Shown here piece after piece: positions 9,344 to 18,625 of a stretch of 64,000 nt of DNA (within the stretch, counting starts at the first letter, position 1; every line of letters begins with the position of its first letter). The notes under the pieces were generated by a model, which was not told where the DNA came from, searched no databases, and saw only the letters and a list, made by a program, of their open reading frames with translations. The translations under genes and the position numbers were made by a program. Origin of the DNA: Streptomyces sp. P3 (lineage in GTDB: Bacteria > Actinomycetota > Actinomycetes > Streptomycetales > Streptomycetaceae). Where the stretch lies: NCBI GenBank assembly GCA_016893485.2, contig JAFEKX020000001.1:4092001-4156000 (forward strand). The letters are read 5' to 3'.

Positions 9344-10288
9344 ATGCTGCATCTGCGCCTGATCACCCCCGCCGACCGGACCGACGACGTGGTCCGGCTG
9401 ATCGAGTCGACGGTCGGCACCACGCATCTGGTCGTCCTGACCGGCGTCGCCCGCGACCCCGTCGGCGATGTCGTGATGTGCGACGTGGCCCGCGAGGCCG
9501 GTGACGAACTCATCGGCGCGCTACGGGAGTCGGGGCTGGACCGCGCCGGTTCCATCGCCGTCGACGACATCGACCTGTCGCTGTCGGACCGGGCGGACCG
9601 GGCCGAGGAGGACGCGCCCGGCGAGGGTGCCGACGCCGTGCTGTGGGAGCACCTCGCGGACGCCACGCACGAGGAGTCGACGCTCACCGTCACCTACGTC
9701 GCGTTCCTGGCCGTGGCGACCATGCTCGCGGCCTGCGGTGTGATGCTGGACAACGCGATCCTGATCGTGGGCGCGATGGCCGTGGGACCGGAGTTCGGGC
9801 CGCTCGCCGGGATCTCCACGGCGCTGGTGCGGAGGGCTCCGCAGCTGGTGGGGCGGTCGCTGTGGGCGTTGCTCGCCGGGTTCGCCGCGGCCATGGCGCT
9901 GACGGCGGGCTTCAGCTGGCTGCTGGACGCCCTCGGGCTGTTCGAGAAGTCGATGGTGGAGGCGGCCCGGCCCAACACCGCCTTCATCTGGAAGCCCGAC
10001 TGGATGTCCTTCGTCGTGGCCTTCCTGGCCGGCATCGCGGGCACGCTGTCCCTCACCTCGGCCAAGTCCGGCGCGCTGATCGGTGTCGCGATCTCGGTGA
10101 CGACCGTCCCGGCCGCCGCGAACGCCGCCGTGGCCTTCAGCTACCGCGACTACTCCCAGACGTGGGGCTCCAGTTGGCAGCTCCTCGCCAACCTCGGCGG
10201 GATCGTCGCGGCGGGCACGCTCACACTGCTGGCGCAGAAAGCCTTCTGGGCCTGGCAGCGCGAGCGCGCCACCGCTCAACTCACTTAG
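9344..10288 (+). CDS. DUF389-family membrane protein
   Basis: Intact 314-aa protein 32 bp after coaA. A soluble N-terminal domain (1-120, HLRLITPADRTDDVVRLI) precedes about six membrane helices (for example TYVAFLAVATMLAACGV, then LIVGAMAVGPEFGPLAGI, the conserved DUF389 signature around GAMAVGPEFGP). The function of this family is unknown; transport has been suggested from topology only. The stop codon overlaps the stop of convergent glmM by a few bases (10285-10288). Co-transcription with coaA is likely from the spacing. Confidence 0.85.
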   Translation: MLHLRLITPADRTDDVVRLIESTVGTTHLVVLTGVARDPVGDVVMCDVAREAGDELIGALRESGLDRAGSIAVDDIDLSLSDRADRAEEDAPGEGADAVLWEHLADATHEESTLTVTYVAFLAVATMLAACGVMLDNAILIVGAMAVGPEFGPLAGISTALVRRAPQLVGRSLWALLAGFAAAMALTAGFSWLLDALGLFEKSMVEAARPNTAFIWKPDWMSFVVAFLAGIAGTLSLTSAKSGALIGVAISVTTVPAAANAAVAFSYRDYSQTWGSSWQLLANLGGIVAAGTLTLLAQKAFWAWQRERATAQLT

Positions 10289-11641
10289 CCGAGCGCGGAC
10301 TTCACGGCATCCGCCAACCGCCCGGCCACCGACCGCGCCTGGTCGATGTCGGCGGCCTCCACCATCACCCGGACCAGCGGCTCGGTACCGGACGGACGCA
10401 GCAACACCCGTCCCGTGGACCCGAGTTCACGCTCCGCCTCGGCGACCGCTGCCGCCAGGTCCGCGGAGGTGCCGACCCGGGTGCGGTCCACGTCGGGCAC
10501 GTTGATGAGGACCTGCGGCAGCCGCGTCATCACGGACGCGAGGTCCTTGAGCGTACGACCCGTGTCGGCGACCCGCGCCGCCAGCATCAGGCCGGTCAGC
10601 GTGCCGTCGCCGGTGGTCGCGTGGTCCAGGATGATGACGTGGCCGGACTGCTCGCCGCCCAGCGCGTAGCCGTGCTCCTTCATCTCCTCCAGGACGTAGC
10701 GGTCGCCGACCGCGGTCTGGACGAGCGTCAGGCCCTCGCGCTCCATGGCCAGTTTGAAGCCCAGGTTCGACATGACGGTCGCGACGACGGTGTCGGAGCG
10801 CAGTGCGGAACGCTCCCGCATCGCCAGCGCGATCACGGCCATGATCTGGTCCCCGTCGACCTCTTCACCAGTGTGGTCCACGGCCAGGCAGCGGTCGGCG
10901 TCACCGTCGTGCGCGATGCCGAAGTCCGCGCCGTGCTCGACGACGGCGGCCTTGAGGAGACCCAGGTGGGTCGAGCCGCAGCCGTCGTTGATGTTCAGCC
11001 CGTTGGGGTCCGCGCCGATCGTGACGACCTCGGCACCGGCCCGCGAGAACGCCTCGGGGAGACCCGGGAGGCCGCGCCGTGCGCCTCGTCGAGGACGATC
11101 TTCAGCCCGTCGAGCCGGTTCGGGAGCACGCCGATGAGGTGGGCGACGTACTGGTCGAAGCCCTCGCCGTAGTGCCGGACCCGGCCCACGCCCGCGCCGG
11201 TCGGGCGGTCCCAGGGGCGCCCGTGCGGTGCTCGTCGTAGATCTTCTCGATCCGGTCCTCCAGCTCGTCGTCGAGCTTGTGCCCGCCGCGGGCGAGGAAC
11301 TTCACGCCGTTGTCCGGCATGGCGTTGTGGCTCGCGGAGAGCATCACGCCGAGGTCGGCGCCCAGCACGCCGGTGAGATACGCCACCGCGGGGGTGGGCA
11401 GCACGCCGACGAGCAGCACGTCCACGCCGGCGCTGGCCAGGCCCGCGACCACGGCGGCTTCCAGGAACTCCCCGGACGCGCGCGGGTCCCGCCCGACCAC
11501 GGCTGTCGCCCGGTGGCCGGCGAAGGTGCCCGCCTCGGCGAGCACGTGCGCCGCGGCGACGGAGAGGCCGAGCGCCATCTCGGCCGTCAGATCCGCGTTG
11601 GCGACACCGCGCACGCCGTCCGTGCCGAAGAGTCGTCCCAC
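10285..11641 (-). CDS. glmM: Phosphoglucosamine mutase (frame broken)
   Basis: Interconverts glucosamine-6-phosphate and glucosamine-1-phosphate for UDP-GlcNAc synthesis. The GTG start at 11641 (reading GRLFGTDGVRG) follows a strong AGGAGGAC site. The phosphoserine loop SASHNAMPDNG (Ser near 103), the metal loop DGDADR, and the C-terminal phosphate-binding loop RPSGTEPLVRVMVEA are all present. Bases missing at 11214-11217 and 11054-11058 split it into three frames; restored length 452 aa, typical of the family. It lies just downstream of rplM-rpsI, from which it is separated by a terminator. Confidence 0.94.
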
Positions 11642-11770
11642 TTGTCCTCCTGAGGAAGGCGAAAGTTCTGCAAGGCGAAAGTCCTGCATTCCAGGCACAC
11701 GATGCCTGGTCATCCGATCACACAAGCCTTTGAGCGTCTTGTGCCGTTATACGCCCCCGGCTGTGATAAA

Positions 11771-11813
11771 CGAACGCCCCGACGGCACAAGTGGCGTGCC
11801 GCCGGGGCGTTCG
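11771..11813 (-). terminator. Rho-independent-type terminator after rpsI
   Basis: CGAACGCCCCG-A-CGGCAC pairs with GTGCCG-CC-GGGGCGTTCG around a short loop, 23 bp after the rpsI stop. The long, nearly perfect GC stem marks the end of the rplM-rpsI transcript and insulates glmM. Confidence 0.8.
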
Positions 11814-11835
11814 GAGTACAGACAGCAGGCGAGAT

Positions 11836-12363
11836 TTAGCGCTTGCTGTACTGCGGGGCCTTGCGGGCCTTCTTCAGACCGGCCTTCTTGCGCTCGACCG
11901 CGCGGTCGTCGCGGCGGAGGTAACCGGCCTTCTTGAGGGCGCCGCGGTTGTTGTCCACGTCGGCCTCGTTCAGGGCGCGGGCCACGCCGAGGCGCAGGGC
12001 ACCGGCCTGACCGGAGACGCCGCCACCCGAGATGCGGGCGATGACGTCGTAGCGGCCGTCCAGCTCGAGCACCTTGAAGGGCTCGTTGACTTCCTGCTGG
12101 TGGACCTTGTTCGGGAAGTAGTCCTCGAGCGTGCGCCCGTTGACCTTCCACTTGCCGGTGCCGGGCACGATGCGAACGCGCGCGATGGCGTTCTTGCGAC
12201 GGCCCAGGCCGGCGGCCGGCTGCGGGTCGCCGAAGCGGCCGGCGAGCGACTCCGACGTGTACTCACCCTCGACGGGGACGTCGGACTCGGTGGTGTAGCT
12301 CTCGATGTCGACGAGCTCGGTCTCGGTCTCTTCGACCGGCTGCTCAACGGTGGTCTCGGCCAC
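11836..12363 (-). CDS. rpsI: 30S ribosomal protein S9
   Basis: Intact, 175 aa. Actinobacterial S9 has an acidic N-terminal extension, seen here at residues 1-45 (EETETELVDIESYTTE), followed by the conserved core AGLGRRKNAIARVR, GGGVSGQAGALRLGVARAL and the C-terminal KKARKAPQYSKR whose last residues reach the P-site tRNA. It follows rplM by 45 bp, the universal rplM-rpsI pair. Confidence 0.97.
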   Translation of the reverse strand: MAETTVEQPVEETETELVDIESYTTESDVPVEGEYTSESLAGRFGDPQPAAGLGRRKNAIARVRIVPGTGKWKVNGRTLEDYFPNKVHQQEVNEPFKVLELDGRYDVIARISGGGVSGQAGALRLGVARALNEADVDNNRGALKKAGYLRRDDRAVERKKAGLKKARKAPQYSKR

Positions 12364-12408
12364 GGTTCTCCTCAGATTCTTTTCTGTCTTAGGGGTGTGT
12401 GGCCGGAA

Positions 12409-12851
12409 CTACTGCGCGACCTGGGTGATCTCGAACGGCACCGGCTGCTGGGCAGCGTGCGGGTGCTGGTCGCCCGAGTAGACCTTCAGCTTGCTGATCA
12501 TCTGACGGCCCAGGGTGTTCTTGGGGATCATGCCCTTGATGGCCTTCTCGACGGCCTTCTCGGGGTTCTTCGCCAGCAGCTCGTCGTAACGGACGGAGCG
12601 CAGACCACCCGGGTAACCGGAGTGGCGGTACGCCAGCTTCTGGGTCTTCTTGTTGCCGGACAGGTGAACCTTGTCGGCGTTGATGATGATGACGAAGTCG
12701 CCCATGTCCATGTGGGGGCATAGGTCGGCTTGTGCTTGCCGCGGAGGAGGTTCGCGGCAGTGGTAGCCAGACGGCCGAGGACGATGTCCTGGGCGTCGAT
12801 GACGTGCCACTGGCGAGTCACATCGCCGGGCTTGGGGCTGTACGTACGCAC
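12409..12851 (-). CDS. rplM: 50S ribosomal protein L13 (frame broken)
   Basis: GTG start at 12851 (reading RTYSPKPGDVTRQWHVID). One base is missing in the G run 12714-12718 between YAP and HMDMGDFV; restoring it gives 147 aa, the family length. Conserved RLATTAANLLRGKHKP and GMIPKNTLGRQMI are visible. First gene of the rplM-rpsI operon, transcribed from the gap at 12852-13199. Confidence 0.96.
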
Positions 12852-13199
12852 TTCGTAGCCTTCACTTCTTCAGTGGACAGGGCCTGACACATGGCATCAC
12901 TGAAGCGATCGTGCAGCTGGGGACGACAGTGCCGGGGACCCTGCCCGTATGCCGCCCACTGGTAACTGCTCCAGGGAACCTACGTAAGGGCCTTTCGTCC
13001 GATGGGGACCGAGCCGATACGCATAACAAACCGTAAGAGTACCCGCGCCGCCCCGGACGGGTCAAAACGCGTGGGGCGGACCCGCGTCCGCAGCGGACAG
13101 CGACCGCCGAAACACTTACCGTGACTTCCCCAACGTCAGTCGCCACAGGCCTCATTGAGGCGCACCGGTATCCCCGTCGCCCCGTCTAGGATGCGACCC
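12852..13199. promoter_or_regulatory. Divergent promoter/leader region between rplM and a membrane-protein gene
   Basis: This 348-bp gap has no convincing gene. An AT-rich patch around 13018-13042 (ACGCATAACAAACCGTAAGA) is the best candidate for the rplM-rpsI promoter, which would leave a leader of about 170 nt. I could not assign -35/-10 boxes with confidence, nor recognise a known r-protein leader fold. Confidence 0.35.
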
Positions 13200-14078
13200 A
13201 TGAGCTTCGGACAGGGGGACCCCAGTCCCAGTGGGATCCCTGGAAACCCCAATTCGCAGCAGCCGTGGGGCGGCAACGTCGACGAGCAGACCCCGGACTG
13301 GGCCGCGCTCGCCGAGGCGTCGGAGACGCGTAACAGACGCAAGCGCCTGCTGCTCATAGGCGGCGGCGCGCTCGCGACGGTGGCCGTCGGAACGGCCGTG
13401 GCCATGGCCGTGGTCTCGGCGAACGGCGACGACAGCGCGTCCGGCAAGCCCACCAACCTGCCCGCGAGCGCCTCCCTGCCCACCGGCACAGGCGCCACCT
13501 CGCCGTCCTTCGCGCCGACCAGCGCGCCCCCGCCGCTGGACCCGAAGGAGTTCATCTCCAGCAAGGCGAAGGACACGGCACCGCTCAGCCCCACGACCCT
13601 CTTCCCGGGCACCCAGCTGACGGTCGCCTCGACGGTGTATAAGAAGGGCCCGACGGCCGACACCACGAACTGCGCCTCGGCCGCCGCGGGCACCCTCCCC
13701 AAGGTCCTCACCCCGAACGGCTGCACCCGCCTCATGCGGGTCACGTACGTCAAGGGGAACATCGCGGTCACGGTCGGCGTCGCCCTCTTCGACACCGAGG
13801 CCCAGGCCACGAAGGTCAAGGGCCAGGCGGACACCAAGAGCGTCGTCAAGTCCCTCTCCGGCAAGGGCGTCAAGCCGTTCTGCGACGGCGCCATCTGCCG
13901 TACGACCACCAACTCCTACGGCCGCTACGCCTACTTCACGATCGCCGGCTTCGACAACGGCAAGGACGTGACGGCGAAGGACACCGCGGTCTTCACGATC
14001 GGCGACGACCTCGGCAAGTTCGCCTTCGACCAGATCCACGCCCGCGGCGAGACCCAGGCTTCGGCGGCGGCACAGTAA
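13200..14078 (+). CDS. Single-pass membrane protein with extracellular domain, unknown function
   Basis: Intact, 292 aa from the ATG at 13200 (an in-frame ATG at 13191 is possible). A Pro/Gly/Gln-rich cytoplasmic N-terminus (1-47) with RNRRKRLL leads into one transmembrane helix (about 50-70, LLLIGGGALATVAVGTAVAMA), then a Thr/Ser/Pro linker and a globular extracellular domain with four cysteines that could form disulphides. Membrane/exported proteins of this type are common in Streptomyces beside rplM/truA. It is the only plus-strand gene inside the ribosomal block. No functional motif recognised. Confidence 0.8.
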   Translation: MSFGQGDPSPSGIPGNPNSQQPWGGNVDEQTPDWAALAEASETRNRRKRLLLIGGGALATVAVGTAVAMAVVSANGDDSASGKPTNLPASASLPTGTGATSPSFAPTSAPPPLDPKEFISSKAKDTAPLSPTTLFPGTQLTVASTVYKKGPTADTTNCASAAAGTLPKVLTPNGCTRLMRVTYVKGNIAVTVGVALFDTEAQATKVKGQADTKSVVKSLSGKGVKPFCDGAICRTTTNSYGRYAYFTIAGFDNGKDVTAKDTAVFTIGDDLGKFAFDQIHARGETQASAAAQ

Positions 14079-14118
14079 CGAGCGGGGCGCCGACGGAAGG
14101 TGGCGCCCGACCGGCCCG

Positions 14119-14959
14119 TCAGTGCACGGTGCCCCGCACCCGCCGGGCCAGCAACTGCCGCTCCGCGAGCCCCTCGTCCGCCGGATAGGCGACCTCCTCC
14201 AGGGTCAGCCCGAGCGGCCGTACGACATGCACGGCACTGTCCCGCACGCCCGCGTCCAGCACCTTCCGCGGCCACTCGGCGCCCCGGTGCCCGTCGCCGA
14301 CGAAGAGCAACGCGCCGACCATGGACCGCACTTGGTTGTGGCAGAAGGCGTCGGCACGCACCTCGATCTCGATGACACCGTCATCGCGCCGCCGCACCCC
14401 GAAGTCGAAGATCTCCCGCACGGTCGACGCGCCCTCGCGCTTCTTCGCGTAGGCGGCGAAGTCATGCTCCCCGACAAGGGACTTGGCGGCGGCGTCCATC
14501 ACGTCGACGTCCAACTCCCAGTCGTGCCACAGCACGTGGTTCCGCAGCAGCGGGTCCACGCCCCCGGCCGGTCCCCACCCGGTACACGTAACGCCGCCAA
14601 AGGGCCGCGAACCGCGCGTTGAAGCCCTCGGCGGCCTCCGTGACGCCCCACACCCGCACATCCTTGGGCAGCCGCCCCGCAAGCCGCTTCAGCAGCTTCT
14701 CGCGGTGCTCCTGCCACACCTCCCCGGCAGATCGACATGCGCGACCTGCCCCCGGGCGTGCACCCCGGCATCGGTCCGCCCGGCCACGGTCAGGTCGTAC
14801 GCCGCCTCCCCGACCGCGTCACCGTCCGCAGCGCCTCCTCGACCTCCCCCTGCACGGTCCGCCGCCCCCGGCCTGTCTGGCCCACCCGGAGAACAGGGTC
14901 CCGTCGTAGGAGAGATCGAGCCGTACGCGTACGAACCCAGCCTCTACGTCGTCACTCAC
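14119..14959 (-). CDS. truA: tRNA pseudouridine(38-40) synthase (frame broken)
   Basis: Isomerises uridines 38-40 in the tRNA anticodon arm. The GTG at 14959 gives SDDVEAGFVRVRLDLSYDG; the catalytic Asp lies in GRTDAGVHARGQVAH, and FCHNQVRSMVGAL is typical of the family. Five missing bases, all in G runs as read on the coding strand (around 14880, 14810, 14730, 14590 and 14570), scatter it over several frames; repaired length is about 281 aa, as expected. It follows rplQ in the alpha-operon direction, as in other Streptomyces. Confidence 0.92.
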
Positions 14960-14985
14960 ACCGAGATCCTTTCACCAACACAGAA

Positions 14986-15017
14986 GCGGGCCCGCCCCTG
15001 GAAAGGAACGGACCCGC
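14986..15017 (-). terminator. Hairpin between rplQ and truA
   Basis: GCGGGCCCG (14986-14994) pairs with CGGACCCGC (15009-15017) allowing one G-U pair in RNA. It lies 80-110 bp after the rplQ stop and just before truA, so it may end or attenuate the alpha operon transcript. Confidence 0.5.
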
Positions 15018-15040
15018 CACACGCCCTGCTTCTCTGCTTC

Positions 15041-15073
15041 TAGGGGCGCGGGGAACTGCGCGACCAGCCACAG
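15041..15073. repeat. Dispersed Streptomyces intergenic repeat (GGGGCGCGGGGAACTG type)
   Basis: The sequence GGGGCGCGGGGAACTG followed by CGCGACCAGCCACA recurs in the window at 58258-58290, in shortened or altered form at 58131-58230, 18576-18602 and, degenerate, 15701-15765. It is always intergenic and just downstream of a gene. The two halves CGCGGGGAACTGCGCG can fold into a small hairpin. Confidence 0.7.
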
Positions 15074-15096
15074 GGACCGGCAGTCAAAAGACGGTG

Positions 15097-15591
15097 TTAC
15101 GCGTCCTTGGACTCCTCGTCGGCCTCAGCCGGCTTGGCGTCCTCGACGACCTCGGCAGGAGCCGCGGCCTCGTTGTCCTTGGCCGCACGCTTCGTCGCGG
15201 CCTCGGCCTCGCCGGTGGCGGCCTGTGCGACCGTCAGCGCCTCGACCAGCTCGATGACAGCCATGGGCGCGTTGTCGCCACGACGGTTACCGATCTTGGT
15301 GATACGGGTGTAACCACCGGGACGGTTCTCGTAGCGCGGGCCGATCTCGGTGAAGAGCGTGTGGACGATGCTCTTGTCCGTGATCACCTGAAGCACCTGA
15401 CGGCGGTTGTGAAGGTCGCCCTTCTTGCCCTTGGTGATCAGACGCTCGGCGTACGGCCGCAGCTTGCGGGCCTTGGCCTCGGTGGTGGTGATACGGCCGT
15501 GCTCGAAGAGCGACTTCGCGAGGTTCGCGAGGAGCAGCTTCTCGTGCGCGGCACTGCCGCCCAGACGGGCACCCTTGGTGGGCTTCGGCAT
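15097..15591 (-). CDS. rplQ: 50S ribosomal protein L17
   Basis: Intact, 164 aa. The conserved N-terminal part (MPKPTKGARLGGSAAHE, then LLANLAKSLFEHGRI) is followed by a long Ala/Glu-rich acidic tail (residues 120-164) typical of actinobacterial L17. Last ribosomal gene of the alpha operon, 188 bp after rpoA. Confidence 0.97.
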   Translation of the reverse strand: MPKPTKGARLGGSAAHEKLLLANLAKSLFEHGRITTTEAKARKLRPYAERLITKGKKGDLHNRRQVLQVITDKSIVHTLFTEIGPRYENRPGGYTRITKIGNRRGDNAPMAVIELVEALTVAQAATGEAEAATKRAAKDNEAAAPAEVVEDAKPAEADEESKDA

Positions 15592-15669
15592 GGTCTTTCT
15601 CCTCAGTGTCTGCCCCGGCCGTATCAGGTACCGAGGTCAGTGTCCGAGCGGGCGATTGCCCGTCGGAGA

Positions 15670-15701
15670 TCCGGGAGCAGCCCCGAAGGGGCGCTCCCGG
15701 A
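15670..15701 (-). terminator. Strong hairpin between rpoA and rplQ
   Basis: TCCGGGAGC-A-GCCCC and GGGGCGCTCCCGGA form a 14-bp stem with one bulged A and a GAA loop. Position 80-110 bp after the rpoA stop and before rplQ suggests partial termination or attenuation inside the operon. The flanking bases hold a degenerate copy of the dispersed repeat. Confidence 0.55.
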
Positions 15702-15779
15702 AGGGGCGCGGGCGGTGTCACTATGCGACTCCGTCGCGTGGGCGCGACCAGCCACAGCGCTCCCGCACCCGAAAACCGA

Positions 15780-16800
15780 TCAGTACTGCTCGGTCTCCAC
15801 GAAACCGGCGTCCACGTCATCGTCCGCGCCGAACGCGTCCGCCGCGGCCGTCGGGTCGAATCCGGGCGGGCTGTCCTTCAGGGCCAGGCCCATGCCGGCC
15901 AGCTTCGCCTTGACCTCGTCGATGGACTTCGCACCGAAGTTACGAATGTCGAGCAGGTCGGCCTCGGAACGCGCCACGAGCTCACCCACGGAGTGGATGC
16001 CCTCACGCTTGAGGCAGTTGTAGGAGCGGACCGTGAGCTCCAGCTCCTCGATCGGCAGCGCCAGATCCGCGGCAAGGGCGGCGTCCGTCGGGGACGGGCC
16101 CATGTCGATGCCCTCGGCATCGATGTTCAGCTCGCGGGCGAGACCGAACAGCTCCACCAGGGTCTTGCCGGCCGACGCCATGGCGTCACGGGGACGCATG
16201 GCCTGCTTCGTCTCGACATCGACGATGAGCTTGTCGAAGTCGGTGCGCTGCTCGACACGCGTGGCCTCGACCTTGTACGTGACCTTCAGCACCGGGCTGT
16301 AGATGGAGTCGACCGGAATACGGCCGATCTCCTGGCCCACCTGCTTGTTCTGCACGGCGGAGACGTAACCGCGGCCACGCTCGACCGTGAGCTCCATCTC
16401 CAGCTTGCCCTTGCCGTTCAGCGTGGCGAGGACGAGGTCGGGGTTGTGCACCTCGACACCGGCCGGGGCGCGATGTCGGCGGCGGTGACCAGACCCGGGC
16501 CCTGCTTGCGCAGGTACATCACGACCGGCTCGTCGTGCCCGAGGAGACGACGAGCTGCTTGATGTTGAGGATCAGGTCGGTGACGTCCTCCTTGACGCCC
16601 GGCACGGTGGTGAACTCGTGCAGGACACCGTCGATCCGGATGGACGTGACCGCCGCACCCGGGATCGAGGAGAGGAGCGTACGACGCAGGGAGTTGCCGA
16701 GGGTGTAGCCGAAGCCCGGCTCCAGCGGCTCGATGACGAACCGGGAGCGGAACTCGTCGACGACCTCTTCGGTCAACGAGGGGCGCTGAGCAATCAGCAT
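15780..16800 (-). CDS. rpoA: DNA-directed RNA polymerase subunit alpha (frame broken)
   Basis: The alpha dimer scaffolds RNA polymerase assembly and its C-terminal domain contacts UP elements and activators. The ATG at 16800 gives MLIAQRPSLTEEVV. The N-terminal domain shows PLEPGFGYTLGNSLRRTLLSS; the C-terminal domain has NCLKREGIHSVGELV and RNFGAKSIDEVKAKL. Bases missing at 16538-16540 and 16465-16468 break the frame; restored length is exactly 340 aa, the Streptomyces length. Confidence 0.96.
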
Positions 16801-16939
16801 GTTCGATCCTTCTGTCATGGGCGCCCGCTATTTGACGCCCTTGCCACCGGGCGTCAGCCCGATGTTGATACAGCTACAAGGGTACGGGCGGCACGACCCT
16901 TACGAGCCGTACCGCCCGAAACCTCAAGCGAACCGTGCG

Positions 16940-17341
16940 TCAGACGCGGCGGCGCTTCGGCGGACGGCAGCCGTTGTGCGGGGTGGGGTGACGTCCTGGA
17001 TGGAGCCGACCTCGAGGCCAGTGGCCTGGAGGAGCGGATCGCGGTCTCGCGACCGGAGCCCGGGCCCTTCACGAAGACGTCAACCTTGCGCATGCCGTGC
17101 TCCTGCGCGCGACGGGCGGCCGACTCGGCGGCCATCTGCGCGGCGAAGGGGGTGGACTTGCGCGAGCCCTTGAAGCCGACGTGGCCGGCGGAGGCCCAGG
17201 AGATCACGTTGCCCGAGGGGTCCGTGATCGAGACGATCGTGTTGTTGAACGTGCTCTTGATGTGCGCGTGGCCGTGAGCGACGTTCTTCTTTTCCTTGCG
17301 GCGCACCTTCTTGGCAGCGCCCTGACGACCCTTGGGGGCAT
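16940..17341 (-). CDS. rpsK: 30S ribosomal protein S11 (frame broken)
   Basis: ATG at 17341 preceded by GTAGGAGT. One base is missing right after the start (G run 17334-17338) and two more near 17028 and 16985; restoring them gives 134 aa ending KRRRV. Conserved AHIKSTFNNTIVSITD and FVKGPGSGRETAIRS are visible. It lies between rpsM and rpoA as usual. Confidence 0.95.
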
Positions 17342-17410
17342 CTATTACTCCTACGGGGAGGTGGTCGGTCCTACAGCGAAGACCGCTGGTGAAGCGTTGT
17401 CCGCTGCGGA

Positions 17411-17791
17411 CTACTTCTTGCCCGGCTTCTTCTTGCCGGCGATGGCGCGACGCGGACCCTTGCGGGTACGAGCGTTCGTGCTGGTGCGCTGACCGCGGAC
17501 GGGCAGACCGCGACGGTGACGGAGACCCTGGTAGCAACCGATCTCCACCTTGCGGCGGATGTCGGCCTGGATCTCGCGACGGAGGTCACCCTCGGTCTTG
17601 ATGTTGGCGTCGACGTACTCACGAATCGCGACGAGCTGCTCTTCCGAGAGGTCGCGAACGCGGGTGTTGGGGTCGATGCCGGTCTCGGCCAGCGTCAGCT
17701 GGGAAAGGGTCCGACCAATGCCGAACACGTAGGTGAGGGCGACCTCCACACGCTTTTCGCGCGGGATGTCGACACCGGAAACGCGTGCCAT
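17411..17791 (-). CDS. rpsM: 30S ribosomal protein S13
   Basis: Intact, 126 aa. MARVSGVDIPREKRVEVALTY start, the H2TH-like middle and the basic tail (TNARTRKGPRRAIAGKKK) that reaches tRNA in the P site are present. It precedes rpsK by 69 bp. Confidence 0.97.
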   Translation of the reverse strand: MARVSGVDIPREKRVEVALTYVFGIGRTLSQLTLAETGIDPNTRVRDLSEEQLVAIREYVDANIKTEGDLRREIQADIRRKVEIGCYQGLRHRRGLPVRGQRTSTNARTRKGPRRAIAGKKKPGKK

Positions 17792-17881
17792 TCAATGGCT
17801 CCAGTTGATCTTCGGAGGTCTTCCGCAGAACCGGCTCCCAGCCGCCGGCCTCTTCCGCGGAAGATTTGGTACGGCGTGGGT

Positions 17882-17901
17882 CCCCGGCCTCCGAGCCGGG
17901 G
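17882..17901 (-). terminator. Hairpin in the rpmJ-rpsM spacer
   Basis: CCCCGGC-CTCCGA-GCCGGGG is a perfect 7-bp stem in the 204-bp spacer. It could be an attenuator or processing site between infA-rpmJ and the rpsM-rpsK-rpoA genes. Confidence 0.4.
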
Positions 17902-17995
17902 TGTCGGGCGCCTACTACGCCCGGGTCCTGCGTATGAACATGTACTGCTCGCGTCGCGCGAAACTCTGCGAAAGCTGCAGAGGGAAGGTCGTGCG

Positions 17996-18109
17996 TCAGC
18001 CCTGGCGCTGCTTGTGGCGCGGGTTCTCGCAGATGACCATGACCCGACCGTGACGGCGGATCACCCTGCACTTGTCGCAGATCTTCTTGACGCTCGGCTT
18101 GACCTTCAT
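17996..18109 (-). CDS. rpmJ: 50S ribosomal protein L36
   Basis: 37-aa protein beginning MKVKPSVKKICDKCRV and ending NPRHKQRQG. The zinc ligands C11, C14, C27 and H32 (CDKC, VICENPRH) are all present, so this is the Zn-binding (C+) form. It lies between infA and rpsM, the standard position. Confidence 0.95.
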   Translation of the reverse strand: MKVKPSVKKICDKCRVIRRHGRVMVICENPRHKQRQG

Positions 18110-18168
18110 TGGTGAGGTTCTCCGGGTCAGTTGCCTTCGGCGCCGCTCGCGCGGAACCTGGGCAAGAT

Positions 18169-18390
18169 CTACTTGTAGCGGTAGACGATCCGGCCACGCG
18201 TCAGGTCGTACGGAGACAGCTCCACCACGACCCGGTCGTCAGGGAGGATGCGGATGTAGTGCATACGCATCTTGCCGCTGATGTGTGCCAGGACCTGGTG
18301 GCCGTTCTGGAGCTCCACCTTGAACATGGCGTTCGGGAGAGACTCGACGACAGTGCCTTCGATCTCGATGGCACCTTGCTTCTTGGCCAC
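18169..18390 (-). CDS. infA: Translation initiation factor IF-1
   Basis: Intact, 73 aa, single S1-like OB fold: MAKKQGAIEIEGTVVESLP, then KMRMHYIRILPDDRVVVE and TRGRIVYRYK. It binds the 30S A site during initiation. The usual map-infA-rpmJ order is kept, with 235 bp separating it from map. Confidence 0.97.
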   Translation of the reverse strand: MAKKQGAIEIEGTVVESLPNAMFKVELQNGHQVLAHISGKMRMHYIRILPDDRVVVELSPYDLTRGRIVYRYK

Positions 18391-18575
18391 GCTTCGCCCT
18401 TCGAATCGACTACCTTGATCGACTCAGTGCGTCCCCTTACGGGGTGCATGCGGACATGCGGCTGCACGAGAGCCGACGAGTCAGTCTACGTCAGGCCACT
18501 CGGAAAGACGAATCGAGGAAGAATGCCCTGGCAGGGAGATCGTTAAGCACAGAGCCCCGCAATACCCTGTTTTCC

Positions 18576-18602
18576 AGGGGCAGGGGAACGGCGCGACCAG
18601 CC
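18576..18602. repeat. Variant copy of the GGGGCGCGGGGAAC dispersed repeat
   Basis: AGGGGCAGGGGAACGG followed by CGCGACCAGCC, located in the infA-map spacer just beyond the map stop; same arrangement as the copy at 15041. Confidence 0.6.
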
Positions 18603-18625
18603 CCCACCGGCGCGCGGACAAGGAA